Both the position numbers and the translations under genes were made by a program. Shown here in pieces: positions 24,694 through 34,134 of a DNA stretch of 64,000 nucleotides. Each line of letters opens with the position of its first letter. Position 1 is the first letter of the stretch. The notes under the pieces were generated by a model. That model did no database searches. It saw nothing but the letters and a program-made list of their open reading frames with translations, and was not told where the DNA came from. This DNA comes from Capillimicrobium parvum (GTDB taxonomy: Bacteria; Actinomycetota; Thermoleophilia; Solirubrobacterales; Solirubrobacteraceae). The DNA lies in NCBI RefSeq assembly GCF_021172045.1, contig NZ_CP087164.1, positions 5,642,001 to 5,706,000 on the forward strand. Direction: 5' to 3'.

Positions 24694-27600
24694 GTGGACG
24701 CTCTCGGTTCCTTCTCGCCCCGCGTCCGCGACTGGTTCACCTCCGCGTTCGCCGCTCCGACGGCGGCGCAGGAGCAGGCGTGGCCGGCGATCGCCTCGGG
24801 CGAGCACGTCCTGCTGTCGGCGCCCACCGGCTCGGGCAAGACGCTCGCGGCGTTCCTGTGGGCGCTCGACAAGCTCTCCCAGGAGCCGGGCGAGGGCGCG
24901 ACGCGGCTCGTCTACGTCTCGCCCCTGAAGGCCCTGTCCTACGACATCGAGCGCAACCTGCGTGCCCCGCTGCGCGGCATCGGCGCGGACCTGAAGGTCG
25001 GCATCCGCACCGGCGACACGCCGCAGCGCGAGCGCGCGGCGATGCGCCGCAAGCCGCCGGACATCCTCATCACGACCCCGGAGTCGCTGTACCTCATCCT
25101 CACGTCGCAGGCGCGCGAGATGCTGACCGGCGTGGAGGCCGTGATCGTCGACGAGATCCACGCGGTCGCGTCGACGAAGCGCGGGTCGCACCTGGCGCTG
25201 ACGCTGGAGCGCCTCGAAGAGGCGTCCTCGAACGAGGTCCAGCGCATCGGCCTGAGCGCGACGCAGAACCCGCTGGAGGAGGTCGGGCGCTTCATGGTCG
25301 GGCCCCGGCGCCGGTGCCGGGTCGTCGACGCGGGCATCCGCAAGCCGCTCGACATCCGGATCCAGGTGCCGGTCGAGTCGATGGTCGAGCCCGATGCGAG
25401 CCCGGGCGCGGATCTCGATCCGCTGGCCGGGGGAACCGAGGCGACGCGCCGCTCGATCTGGCCGGCGATCTACCCGCAGATCCTCGAGCTCGTCCGCGAG
25501 CACCGCTCGACGATCGTGTTCGTCAACAACCGGCGCGGCGCCGAGCGGCTCGCGCTGCGTCTGAACGAGCTCGCCGACGAAGACATCGCGCGCGCCCACC
25601 ATGGCTCGCTGGCGCGCGAGGAGCGCACCGTCGTCGAGGAGATGCTCAAGGCGGGCGAGCTGCCGTGCCTGGTCGCCACGTCGTCGCTCGAGCTCGGCAT
25701 CGACATGGGCGCGGTCGACCTGGTGCTGCAGGTCGAGTCGCCGAAGTCCGTGGCGCGCGGCCTGCAGCGCATCGGGCGAGCGGGGCACAACGTCGGCGAC
25801 ACATCCAAGGGCCGGATCTTCCCGAAGTTCCGCAGCGACCTGCTCGAGTGCGCGGTCGTCACGCGGCTCATGCGCGAGGGGCGGATCGAGCCGACCGTCG
25901 TGCCGCGCAACGCGCTCGACGTGCTCGCCCAGCAGATCGTGGCGATCGCGGCCAGCGCCCCGGACGAGGAGCCGGTCTCCGTCGACGACCTGTACGCGCT
26001 CGTCACGCGCACGCACTCCTACGCCGAGCTGCCGCGCACGCTGCTCGAGAACGTCCTCGACATGCTCGACGGCCGGTACCCGTCGGCCGAGTTCGGCGAG
26101 CTGCGGGCCCGGATCGTTTGGGACCGCGTGGCCGGAACGGTCCGGCCGCGCAAGGGCGCGCGCCAGCTGGCGATCACGAACGCCGGCACGATCCCGGACC
26201 GCGGGCTGTTCAGCGTGACGCTGCCCGACGGCCGCCGCGTCGGCGAGCTCGACGAGGAGATGGTCTACGAGGCGCGGCCGGGCCAGACGTTCCTGCTCGG
26301 GGCCTCCTCCTGGCGCATCGAGGAGATCGGGCGCGACCGCGTGGTGGTCACGCCGGCGCCCGGCGTCCCGGGCGCGGTGCCGTTCTGGAAGGGCGACGGC
26401 GTGGGGCGTCCGAAGGAGCTCGGCATGGCGATCGGCGCGTTCGCGCGCTGGGCGGTCGACCAGCCCGCCGAGGTGCTCGAGCGCGACTACGACCTCGACG
26501 AGCTCGCAGCGAAGAACCTCCTCGACTTCCTGCGCGAGCAGCAGGCGGCGACGCGGGTGCTGCCGAGCGATCGCACCGTGGTGATCGAACGCTTCCGCGA
26601 CGAGATCGGCGACTGGCGCCTGTGCGTGCTGTCGCCCTACGGCGGCCGGGTGCATGCGGCGTGGTCGCTCGCGCTCAGCGCCCGGATCCGCGACCGCTTC
26701 GGCCTGGAGTCCGACGCGATCTGGTCCGACGACGGCATCATCGTCCATCTGCCCGACGCGGACGAGCCGCCCGGCGCCGACCTCGTGCTCGTGGAGCCGG
26801 ACGAGATCGAGGACCTCGTCGTGGGCGAGCTGGGCGCGAGCGCGCTGTTCGGCGCGCGCTTCCGCGAGAACGCCGGGCGCGCGCTGCTGATCCCGCGCGC
26901 CTACCCGGGCCGGCGCACGCCGCTGTGGCAGCAGCGCCTGAAGTCGCAGTCGCTGCTCGAGGTGGCCAAGCGCTACGCCGACTTCCCGATCATCCTCGAG
27001 ACCTACCGCGAGTGCCTGCGCGACGTCCTCGACCTGCCCGGCCTGATCGAGCTGCTCACGGCGCTGCACCGGCGCGACCTCTCGCTCGTCGAGGTCGAGA
27101 CGCCGACCGCCTCGCCGTACGCGTCGTCGCTGCTGTTCGACTACGTCGCCACGTACATGTACGAGGGCGACACGCCGAACGCCGAGCGCCGCGCGGCGGC
27201 GCTCTCGCTGGACCGCGACCTCCTGCGCGAGCTGCTGGGCCAGGAGGAGCTGCGCGACCTCATCGACGCCGACGCGCTCGAGCAGGTCGAGGACGACCTG
27301 CAGCACCGCTCGCCGCGCACGCAGGCCGACTCGCGCGATGCGCTCGCCGACGTGCTGCGCCGGCTCGGCGACCTGACGCCCGGCGAGGTGCGCGGCCGGG
27401 TCCTGCCCGGGCTGGACGCGGCGGCGATGCTCGACGCGCTGGCCGGGGAGCGGCGGGCGGTGCGCGTGCGGGTCGCCGGCGAGGAGCGCTGGATCGCCGC
27501 CGACGACGCCGGGCTGTATCGCGACGCGCTCGGCGTCGTCGCGCCGAGCGGGCTGCCCGAGGCGTTCGTCGCCGACGTGCCGGACGCCCTGGCGCGGCTC

Positions 27601-29085
27601 GCGGCGCGGTACGCGCGGACCCACGGGCCGTTCACGACGGCGCAGCTGCGCGAGCGCTACCGGGTGGATCCGTCCGCGGCGCTGGGCGCGCTGGAGGCCG
27701 CGGGCGAGCTGGTGCGCGGCGAGCTGCGGCCCGGCGGGTCCGAGCGCGAGTGGTGCGACGCGGAGGTGCTGCGGCGCCTGCGCCGGGCGTCGCTGGCGGT
27801 CCTGCGCAAGGAGATCGAGCCGGCCGACCAGCGGGCGTTCGCGGCGTTCCTGTCCTCCTGGCAGGGCGTCGATCGCCATCCCGCGGCGGGCGCGGGCATC
27901 GACCGCCTGCGCGAGGTGCTCGTGCCGCTGCAGGGGCTGGCGCTGCCCGCCGAGGTGTGGGAGCGCGACGTGCTGCCGCGCCGCACCGGCGCGTACTCGC
28001 CGACGTGGCTTGACCAGCTGTGCGCGTCGGGCGAGGTCGTGTGGGTCGGGGCCGGCTCGCTCGGGCGCTCGACGGGCCGCGTGGCGCTGTACTTCCGCGA
28101 GGACGCCGAGGCGATCGGGCCGCCGCCGCGCCGGGACGGCGAGGCCCCCGACCTGCCCGAGCACCGGGCCGTGCGCGAGCGGATCGCCGCGGCGCCGTGC
28201 TTCTTCACCGACCTGCTCGCCGAGCTCGAGCTGTCGCCCGAGCAGGTGCAGGAGGCGCTGTGGGACCTCGTGTGGGCGGGCGAGGCGACGAACGACGCCT
28301 GGGCGCCGCTACGGGCCCCGCGGCTGACGCTGGCCCGCGCGCAGCGGTCGCGCGAGCGGGCCTCGACGCGGCGCTTCGGCTCCCGGCGGCGCGGGGCGAC
28401 CGCGACCGTCCAGGGTCGCTGGTCGCTGACCGCCTCGATCTTCCGCGCGCAACTTGATCTGACCCCATCCACCCAGCGTCGCCGCACCATCGCCGAGCTG
28501 CTGCTCGAGCGCTACGGGATCGTCACCCGCGAGCAGGTGCTCGCCGAGGGCGTTCCCGGCGGCTTCTCCACGCTCTACGACGCGCTGTCGGCGCTCGAGA
28601 CGCTGGGGATCTGCCGGCGCGGCTATTTCGTCGAAGGGCTCGGCGGCGCGCAGTTCGCCCTGCCCGGCGCGGTCGAGCGGCTGCGCGCCCAGCGCGATCC
28701 GGCGACCGGCAGCGCCGCCCCGATCGTCCTCGCCGCCACCGATCCCGCCCAGCCCTACGGAGCCGCGCTGCCGTGGCCGCGGCGCGAGGGCGAGCCGACC
28801 TCGCGGGCGCGCCGCGTGCGCGGCGCCTACGTCGTGCTGGCCGGCGCCGCGCCGGTCGTGTTCGTCGAGAAGGGCGGCCGGGGGCTGCAGGTCCTGGTGG
28901 CGGCCGACGACCCACGGCTGCGCGACGCGCTCGAGGCGCTCGCCGAGTTCGTCCGGGCCGGACGTGCGGGCAAGCTCTCCCTGGAGAAGGTCGACGGCGA
29001 GCCGGTGGTCGGCTCGGACCTCGAGGCGCTGCTGATCGAGCTCGGCTTCCGCCCCGGCCCGCGCAAGCTGACCCTCAGCGCCTGA
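24694..29085 (+). CDS. lhr: Large DEAD/H-box helicase, Lhr type
   Basis: 1463 aa, full Lhr length. Superfamily 2 ATPase core: Walker A APTGSGKT at residues 43-50, TTPES, DEIH at 153-156, SATQNPLEEVG, VFVNNRRGAERLAL, and motif VI in RGLQRIGRAGH. The long C-terminal part has the Lhr winged-helix/beta-barrel and Lhr-CTD-like region and an Arg-rich segment near residue 1230. Lhr is a 3'-5' helicase linked to DNA crosslink or uracil repair; mycobacterial lhr sits beside a Nei glycosylase gene. GTG 24694 is chosen; TTG 24676 is also in frame but inside the repeat element. Confidence 0.93.
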   Translation: MDALGSFSPRVRDWFTSAFAAPTAAQEQAWPAIASGEHVLLSAPTGSGKTLAAFLWALDKLSQEPGEGATRLVYVSPLKALSYDIERNLRAPLRGIGADLKVGIRTGDTPQRERAAMRRKPPDILITTPESLYLILTSQAREMLTGVEAVIVDEIHAVASTKRGSHLALTLERLEEASSNEVQRIGLSATQNPLEEVGRFMVGPRRRCRVVDAGIRKPLDIRIQVPVESMVEPDASPGADLDPLAGGTEATRRSIWPAIYPQILELVREHRSTIVFVNNRRGAERLALRLNELADEDIARAHHGSLAREERTVVEEMLKAGELPCLVATSSLELGIDMGAVDLVLQVESPKSVARGLQRIGRAGHNVGDTSKGRIFPKFRSDLLECAVVTRLMREGRIEPTVVPRNALDVLAQQIVAIAASAPDEEPVSVDDLYALVTRTHSYAELPRTLLENVLDMLDGRYPSAEFGELRARIVWDRVAGTVRPRKGARQLAITNAGTIPDRGLFSVTLPDGRRVGELDEEMVYEARPGQTFLLGASSWRIEEIGRDRVVVTPAPGVPGAVPFWKGDGVGRPKELGMAIGAFARWAVDQPAEVLERDYDLDELAAKNLLDFLREQQAATRVLPSDRTVVIERFRDEIGDWRLCVLSPYGGRVHAAWSLALSARIRDRFGLESDAIWSDDGIIVHLPDADEPPGADLVLVEPDEIEDLVVGELGASALFGARFRENAGRALLIPRAYPGRRTPLWQQRLKSQSLLEVAKRYADFPIILETYRECLRDVLDLPGLIELLTALHRRDLSLVEVETPTASPYASSLLFDYVATYMYEGDTPNAERRAAALSLDRDLLRELLGQEELRDLIDADALEQVEDDLQHRSPRTQADSRDALADVLRRLGDLTPGEVRGRVLPGLDAAAMLDALAGERRAVRVRVAGEERWIAADDAGLYRDALGVVAPSGLPEAFVADVPDALARLAARYARTHGPFTTAQLRERYRVDPSAALGALEAAGELVRGELRPGGSEREWCDAEVLRRLRRASLAVLRKEIEPADQRAFAAFLSSWQGVDRHPAAGAGIDRLREVLVPLQGLALPAEVWERDVLPRRTGAYSPTWLDQLCASGEVVWVGAGSLGRSTGRVALYFREDAEAIGPPPRRDGEAPDLPEHRAVRERIAAAPCFFTDLLAELELSPEQVQEALWDLVWAGEATNDAWAPLRAPRLTLARAQRSRERASTRRFGSRRRGATATVQGRWSLTASIFRAQLDLTPSTQRRRTIAELLLERYGIVTREQVLAEGVPGGFSTLYDALSALETLGICRRGYFVEGLGGAQFALPGAVERLRAQRDPATGSAAPIVLAATDPAQPYGAALPWPRREGEPTSRARRVRGAYVVLAGAAPVVFVEKGGRGLQVLVAADDPRLRDALEALAEFVRAGRAGKLSLEKVDGEPVVGSDLEALLIELGFRPGPRKLTLSA

Positions 29086-29198
29086 CGTTCGGCCGTCCAC
29101 GCCCGCTCACCGGGCATCGGCGCCCGCACGTCCGATGTCCTCAGCGCCTGACGTTCGGCCGTCCACGCCCGCTCACCGGGCATCGGCGCCCGCACGTC
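29073..29198. repeat. 66-bp tandem duplication at the 3' end of lhr
   Basis: Unit 1 starts at 29073 inside the last lhr codons and includes its TGA; unit 2 starts at 29139. They are identical for about 60 bp. Each carries a short GC inverted repeat (GCCCGC...GCGGGC-like), so the duplication also doubles a possible terminator. Confidence 0.85.
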
Positions 29199-29252
29199 TC
29201 GATGTGGGGCCGGCCGCGGAGCGTCGGCGGCTCGCGGCGCCGCCCCGGCGCC

Positions 29253-29573
29253 TCACCGCGGTGGCGCTCGCGCCCGCGCTGCCACGCGCGGGGCGCTCAC
29301 GAGCCGCCCGGTGACGACCGCCGTCGTCCGGCGGCGCCCCTGCGGCGCCGCCACGCTCCCCTCGGATGGCGTCAGGGCAGGCATGGCGCCGCGGCTGTCC
29401 TGCCCGCGGGCCACGATGCTGCGCTCTGACGCGTGTCCCGGGACCGCCGCCTGGCCCCACGCGCTGGGCGTGGCGTGCTGGGCTGCGGTCCGGACGGGCG
29501 CTCCGACATGCCATATGCCGGCCGGCGTCAGGGCCGCCGCGACGAGGAGGGGAAGCGCTCCGGACACGCCCAC
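29253..29573 (-). CDS. Doubtful small exported protein in the lhr-bioA gap
   Basis: 106 codons from a GTG; the first ~20 residues (MGVSGALPLLVAAALTPAGI) look like a signal peptide, but the remainder is low in order and Ala/Pro/Arg-rich. There is no clear ribosome site or -10 box. The gap 29199-29739 otherwise holds only GC-rich sequence and the inverted repeat at 29617. In GC-rich DNA such frames arise by chance, so this is a weak call. Confidence 0.2.
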   Translation of the reverse strand: MGVSGALPLLVAAALTPAGIWHVGAPVRTAAQHATPSAWGQAAVPGHASERSIVARGQDSRGAMPALTPSEGSVAAPQGRRRTTAVVTGRLVSAPRVAARARAPPR

Positions 29574-29616
29574 ACCATGCCGGGCGCGCCTTCGGCGAAC
29601 ATGAAGATCCTGTCAA

Positions 29617-29642
29617 CAAGGGCCTACCGGGATAGGCCCTTG
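29617..29642. promoter_or_regulatory. Perfect 10-bp inverted repeat upstream of the biotin operon
   Basis: CAAGGGCCTA (29617-29626) and TAGGCCCTTG (29633-29642), 6-nt spacer CCGGGA. It is 98 bp before bioA and over 500 bp after lhr. It could be a terminator for a transcript entering from lhr or an operator for the biotin genes. It does not resemble the BirA, BioR or BioQ sites I know. Confidence 0.45.
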
Positions 29643-29723
29643 GCGCCGAGAACCCGGAGCCCGCGGCCTGGACATCCCCCAGCGCATCGTCGAATGCCAC
29701 GGCGCCCGGCGACCCGCGGCCGC

Positions 29724-29729
29724 TAGGGT
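29724..29729 (+). promoter_or_regulatory. -10 box TAGGGT of the biotin operon
   Basis: It ends 10 nt before the bioA GTG; leaderless-type spacing. Confidence 0.45.
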
Positions 29730-29739
29730 CCTGGCGGCC

Positions 29740-31005
29740 GTGCCGCACGTGACCGACAGGCCCGACGTCCTCGATCTCGACGCGCGCCACGTGTGGCACC
29801 CGTACGGCCCGATGCCCGCCACGACGGCACCGCTGCAGGTGGTCGCCGCCGAGGGCGTGCGGCTGCGCCTGGCCGACGGCCGCGAGCTGATCGACGGCAT
29901 GGCCTCCTGGTGGTGCGCGGTCCACGGCTACCGCCACCCCGCGCTCGACGCCGCCGCGCACGAGCAGATCGACCGCATGGCGCACGTCATGTTCGGCGGA
30001 CTGACCCACGAGCCGGCGGTGCGCCTGGCGCAGCGCCTCGTCGAGCTGACGCCCGATCCGCTGCAGCACGTGTTCTTCTCCGACTCCGGGTCGGTCGCCG
30101 TCGAGGTGGCCCTGAAGCTGTGCCTGCAGGCGCGGCCCGGCCGCCGCCGCATGCTCACCGTCCGCGGCGGCTACCACGGCGACACGTTCGGCGCGATGTC
30201 GGTCTGCGATCCCGTCGGCGGCATGCACGCCCTGTTCACCGGCGCGCTGACCGAGCAGGTCTTCGCCGACCGCCCGCCGCGCGTGCTCGACGACGCCTAC
30301 GCCGACCACCTGCGCGTGCTCGTCGACCGCCACGCGCACGAGCTCGCGGGCGTCATCGTCGAGCCGGTCGTCCAGGGCGCGGGCGGCATGTGGTTCTACG
30401 ACCCGTCGGTCCTGCGCCTGCTGCGCGAGCTGTGCGACCGCCACGGACTGCTGCTCGTCGCCGACGAGATCGCCACCGGGTTCGGCCGCACCGGCACGCT
30501 GTTCGCGTGCGAGCACGCGGGCGTGATCCCCGACGTCCTGTGTCTGGGCAAGGCGCTCAGCGGCGGATACCTCACGCTCGCCGCCACGCTGACGACCACG
30601 GACGTGGCGACCGGCCTCGAAGAGGGCACGCTCATGCACGGCCCCACGTACATGGCCAACCCGCTCGCCTGCTCGGTGGCGTTGGCCTCGACCGGGCTCA
30701 TCGCCGACGGCGGTTGGCGCGACGACGTGCCCCGCATCGAGCGCGGCCTGCGCGCCGGCCTCGCGCCGGCGCGCGCGATGCCGGGGGTCGCCGACGTCCG
30801 CGTCCTCGGCGCGATCGGCGTCATCGCGCTCGACGCGCCCGTCGACGTGGCCGCGGCGCAGGCGGCGGCGGTCGAGCGCGGCGTGTGGCTGCGCCCGTTC
30901 CGCGACCTGGTCTACGCGATGCCGCCCTACGTCATGGACGACGACGACCTGGCCGGCGTGACCGCCGCGATGGTGGCCGCCGCGGCGGCCGGAGCCGCGG
31001 CGTGA
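29740..31005 (+). CDS. bioA: Adenosylmethionine-8-amino-7-oxononanoate aminotransferase
   Basis: 421 aa class III PLP aminotransferase that turns KAPA into DAPA using SAM as amino donor. Family features: HVWHPYGP near the N-terminus, [40 protein letters not shown], Asp242 in [12 protein letters not shown] and the Schiff-base Lys271 in [10 protein letters not shown]. First gene of bioA-bioD-bioB-bsaP-bioF; its stop overlaps bioD (GTGA). Confidence 0.96.
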   Translation: MPHVTDRPDVLDLDARHVWHPYGPMPATTAPLQVVAAEGVRLRLADGRELIDGMASWWCAVHGYRHPALDAAAHEQIDRMAHVMFGGLTHEPAVRLAQRLVELTPDPLQHVFFSDSGSVAVEVALKLCLQARPGRRRMLTVRGGYHGDTFGAMSVCDPVGGMHALFTGALTEQVFADRPPRVLDDAYADHLRVLVDRHAHELAGVIVEPVVQGAGGMWFYDPSVLRLLRELCDRHGLLLVADEIATGFGRTGTLFACEHAGVIPDVLCLGKALSGGYLTLAATLTTTDVATGLEEGTLMHGPTYMANPLACSVALASTGLIADGGWRDDVPRIERGLRAGLAPARAMPGVADVRVLGAIGVIALDAPVDVAAAQAAAVERGVWLRPFRDLVYAMPPYVMDDDDLAGVTAAMVAAAAAGAAA

Positions 31006-31676
31006 GGGTCGTGGCCATCGCCGGGACGGACACCGGCGTGGGCAAGACGATCGTCACCGCCGCGCTGGCCGCCCGCGCCCGCGCCCGCGGCGAGCGGGTC
31101 GCCGTCGTCAAGCCCGCACAGACCGGCGTCGGCGCCGGCGAGCCCGGCGACGTCGACGACGTGCGGCGCCTGAGCGGGGTCGACGACGTCCACGAGCTCG
31201 TCCGCCTCGGCGAGCCGCTGGCTCCCGCCACGGCCGCCGCCCGCGAGGGCCGCGCGGGCGTGTCGGCCGAGGCGATCGCCGCGGCGGTCCGCGAGCTCGA
31301 CGGCCGCGACCTCGTGCTCGTCGAGGGCGCCGGCGGCCTCCTCGTCCGCCTGGGCGAGGACGGCTCGACGCTCGCCGACGTCGCGGGACGCCTCGACGCG
31401 GCGGTGGTCGTCGTCGCGCGCGCCGGCCTGGGCACGCTGAACCACGCCGCGCTGACCTGCGAGGCGCTCGCCGCCCGCGGCCTGCGCTGCCCCGGCGTCG
31501 TCATCGGCGCGTGGCCCGCAGCCCCCGATCTCGCCGCATGCTGCAACCTACGGGACCTGCCCGCGTATACCGGCAGGCCCGTCCTGGGACGCGTTCCCGA
31601 GGGGGCGGGCCGGCTGGAGCCCGGTGCGTTCTTCGACGGAGCACGTGAATGGATCACCACGGAGGAACCGATATGA
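31002..31676 (+). CDS. bioD: Dethiobiotin synthetase
   Basis: 224 aa ATP-dependent carboxylase closing the ureido ring. P-loop [10 protein letters not shown] at the N-terminus, VVKPAQTG with the catalytic Lys, [11 protein letters not shown]. It starts at a GTG overlapping the bioA stop, and its own TGA overlaps the bioB start. Confidence 0.95.
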   Translation: MRVVAIAGTDTGVGKTIVTAALAARARARGERVAVVKPAQTGVGAGEPGDVDDVRRLSGVDDVHELVRLGEPLAPATAAAREGRAGVSAEAIAAAVRELDGRDLVLVEGAGGLLVRLGEDGSTLADVAGRLDAAVVVVARAGLGTLNHAALTCEALAARGLRCPGVVIGAWPAAPDLAACCNLRDLPAYTGRPVLGRVPEGAGRLEPGAFFDGAREWITTEEPI

Positions 31677-32668
31677 CCGACATCCTCGACATCGCCCGCG
31701 AGCAGGTGCTCGAGCGCGGCGAGGGCCTCGACGAGGCGCAGATCCTCGAGGTGCTGCACCTGCCCGACGAGCGCGTCGACGACGCGCTCGCCCTGGCCCA
31801 CGAGGTGCGCATGCGCTGGTGCGGCCCCGACGTCGAGGTCGAGGGCATCGTCAGCCTCAAGACGGGCGGCTGCCCCGAGGACTGCCACTTCTGCTCGCAG
31901 TCGGGCCGCTTCGAGACGCCGGTGCGCGCCGCGCGGCTCGACATCCCGTCGCTCGTCGAGGCGGCGCGCCAGACCGCGCAGACCGGGGCGACCGAGTTCT
32001 GCATCGTGGCCGCCGTGCGCGGCCCCGACGACCGGCTCATGGCGCAGGTGCGCGACGGCATCGAGGCGATCCGCGCCGCCGTCGACATCAACATCGCCTG
32101 CTCGCTGGGCATCCTCACCGAGGCGCAGGCCGACGAGCTGCAGGAGATGGGCGTCCACCGCTACAACCACAACCTCGAGGCGGCGCGCTCGCACTTCCCG
32201 GAGGTCGTCACCACACACACGTGGGAGGAGCGCCGCGAGACGATCGAGCTCGTGCGCGAGCGCGGCATGGAGGTCTGCTGCGGCTGCATCATCGGCATGG
32301 GCGAGACGCTCGAGCAGCGCGCCGAGCTCGCCGCCCAGCTCGCCGACGTACAGCCCGACGAGGTCCCGATGAACTTCCTCGACCCGCGGCCGGGCACGCC
32401 GTTCGCCGACCTGCCGGCGGTCGAGGCCCAGGACGCGCTGCGCGCGATCGCGGCGTTCCGGCTGGCGATGCCCCGGACGATCCTGCGCTTCGCGGGCGGC
32501 CGCGAGCTGACGCTCGGCGACCTCGGCGCCCGGCAGGGCGTGCTCGGCGGGATCAACGCGGTGATCGTCGGCAACTACCTGACGACGCTCGGCCGCGACC
32601 CGCAGGACGACCTCGACCTCCTGGCCGAGCTGTCGATGCCGGTCAAGGAGCTGAGCAAGACGCTGTGA
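31673..32668 (+). CDS. bioB: Biotin synthase
   Basis: 331 aa radical-SAM enzyme inserting sulfur into dethiobiotin. The radical-SAM cluster motif is Cys67-x3-Cys71-x2-Cys74 ([13 protein letters not shown]). The positions matching the usual [2Fe-2S] ligands are also kept: Cys110 in TEFCIVAA, Cys143 in IACSLGIL, Cys202 in [12 protein letters not shown], and Arg in [15 protein letters not shown] ribosome site is 7 nt upstream of the ATG. It is followed directly by its auxiliary protein gene. Confidence 0.96.
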   Translation: MTDILDIAREQVLERGEGLDEAQILEVLHLPDERVDDALALAHEVRMRWCGPDVEVEGIVSLKTGGCPEDCHFCSQSGRFETPVRAARLDIPSLVEAARQTAQTGATEFCIVAAVRGPDDRLMAQVRDGIEAIRAAVDINIACSLGILTEAQADELQEMGVHRYNHNLEAARSHFPEVVTTHTWEERRETIELVRERGMEVCCGCIIGMGETLEQRAELAAQLADVQPDEVPMNFLDPRPGTPFADLPAVEAQDALRAIAAFRLAMPRTILRFAGGRELTLGDLGARQGVLGGINAVIVGNYLTTLGRDPQDDLDLLAELSMPVKELSKTL

Positions 32669-32892
32669 GCGCGCAGGCCACAGCCCCGGATCAGCGGCTG
32701 GCCGCGGGACCGTACTGCGACGGCTGCGGCCGCCCCGCGGACGAGGGCGACCACGGACGCTGCCGGGCGCGGCGCGCGGCGACCGACCCGCCGCGCTGGT
32801 GCACCGCGTGCGGGCGCAAGCTCGTCGTGCAGGTGCTGCCCGTCGGCTGGACGGCGAGGTGCGTGAAGTGCGGGCCGCTGCCGCCGAGCTAG
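32665..32892 (+). CDS. bsaP: Biotin synthase auxiliary protein, BsaP-like
   Basis: 75 aa, GTG overlapping the bioB stop (GTGA). Seven cysteines in pairs: Cys18/Cys21 (YCDGCG), Cys33, Cys46/Cys49 (WCTACG) and Cys66/Cys69 (RCVKCG). In mycobacteria a small cysteine-rich protein encoded directly after bioB, BsaP, is needed for BioB activity and binds an iron-sulfur cluster. Gene order, size and cysteine content match that protein. The assignment rests on context and pattern, not on an alignment. Confidence 0.78.
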   Translation: MSAQATAPDQRLAAGPYCDGCGRPADEGDHGRCRARRAATDPPRWCTACGRKLVVQVLPVGWTARCVKCGPLPPS

Positions 32893-32894
32893 GG

Positions 32895-34106
32895 GTGGCG
32901 ACCGACGCCCGCACCGCCCACGGTGCCGTACTGAGGGCTGCGTCGGGAGGCGGGCCCCCGAGCGGCGTGTCGGCCGTGGTCGAGGACCTGCGGGCCGCGG
33001 GCCTGCTGCGCGAGCTGCGCACCGTCGAGAGCGCCCAGGGCGCGCACGTGCGCCTCGACGGCCGCGACGTGCTGCTGCTGTGCTCGAACGACTACCTCGG
33101 CCTCGCCGAGGATCCGCGGGTGCGCGACGCGGCGGCGCGGGCCGTGCACGAGTGGGGCGCGGGCGCCGGGGCGTCGCGCCTGGTCTCGGGCAACATGACG
33201 CCGCACCGCGAGCTCGAAGCCGAGCTCGCCGCGTTCAAGGGCACCGAGGCGTGCGTGCTCTTCGGCTCAGGCTTCCTGGCGAACACGGGCGTCGTCGCGG
33301 CGCTGGCCGGACCGGGCGAAGTGGTCGTGTCCGACGCGCTCAACCACGCCTCGATCGTCGACGGCTGCCGGCTCGCGCAGGCCGAGACGATCGTCTACCC
33401 GCACGCCGACCTCGACGGCCTGGCCGCCGCGCTGGACCGCGCGGCCGGCCGCCGGGCCACGATCGTCACCGACTCGGTCTTCTCCATGGACGGCGACGTC
33501 GCGCCGCTGCACGGCATCGTCGAGCTCGCCCGCCGCCACGGCGCCCGGGTGATCGTCGACGAGGCGCACGCCACCGGCGTCATCGGGCCGGCCGGCCGCG
33601 GGCTCGTCGCCGAGCTGGGCCTCGAAGGCGAGATCGACGTCGTGGTCGGCACGCTGTCCAAGGCCCTGGGCAGCTACGGCGCCTTCGCGTGCTGCAGCGC
33701 CGAGCTGGCGACGTTCCTCGTCAACCGGGCTCGGACCGTGATCTTCTCCACCGGCCTGCCGCCGTCGTGCGTCGCCGCGGCCGGCGAGGCGCTGCGGATC
33801 CTGCGCAACGAGCCCCGGGTCGTCGGCCGGCTGCACGCCAACGCGCGGGCGCTGCGCGCCGAGCTCGCCGCGCAGGGCTTGGCCGTCGAGCCCGGCGACA
33901 TGCCGATCGTGCCGCTGGTCATCGGTGATCCCGAGGCGGCGATGGGCCTGTGCGAGGCCGCGCTCGACCGGGGCGTGTTCGCCCAGGCGATCCGCCCGCC
34001 GACGGTCCCCGACGGCACGTCGCGCCTGCGGCTCGTGGCGATGGCGAGCCACACCGAGGCCGAGCTGCGCGACGCGGCCCGGGTGCTCGGCGCGCTCACC
34101 GGCTGA
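32895..34106 (+). CDS. bioF: 8-amino-7-oxononanoate synthase
   Basis: PLP-dependent enzyme joining L-alanine and pimeloyl thioester to give KAPA. LLLCSNDYLGLAEDPRV, GSGFLANTGVVAALA, VDEAHATGVIGPAGRG and the Schiff-base Lys in GTLSKALGSYG are all present. GTG 32895 lies 2 nt after the bsaP stop and gives 403 aa; GTG 32967 gives 379 aa, closer to the family norm. No pimeloyl-forming genes (bioC/bioH/bioI/bioW) are in the window. Confidence 0.93.
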   Translation: MATDARTAHGAVLRAASGGGPPSGVSAVVEDLRAAGLLRELRTVESAQGAHVRLDGRDVLLLCSNDYLGLAEDPRVRDAAARAVHEWGAGAGASRLVSGNMTPHRELEAELAAFKGTEACVLFGSGFLANTGVVAALAGPGEVVVSDALNHASIVDGCRLAQAETIVYPHADLDGLAAALDRAAGRRATIVTDSVFSMDGDVAPLHGIVELARRHGARVIVDEAHATGVIGPAGRGLVAELGLEGEIDVVVGTLSKALGSYGAFACCSAELATFLVNRARTVIFSTGLPPSCVAAAGEALRILRNEPRVVGRLHANARALRAELAAQGLAVEPGDMPIVPLVIGDPEAAMGLCEAALDRGVFAQAIRPPTVPDGTSRLRLVAMASHTEAELRDAARVLGALTG

Positions 34107-34121
34107 CGCGCGGCCCGCGCC

Positions 34122-34127
34122 TACCCT
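34122..34127 (+). promoter_or_regulatory. -10 box TACCCT of the Nei-type glycosylase gene
   Basis: It ends 7 nt before GTG 34135; leaderless-type spacing. Confidence 0.5.
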
Positions 34128-34134
34128 GGGGAGC

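Noticed and set aside
24691-28164. A ~1157-codon antisense frame opposite lhr
   Set aside because: The composition is Arg/Ala/Gly-rich without any domain; it mirrors the codon bias of lhr.
29173-30639. Long minus-strand frame across the bioA start
   Set aside because: It lies antisense to the conserved bioA coding region and has no domain.
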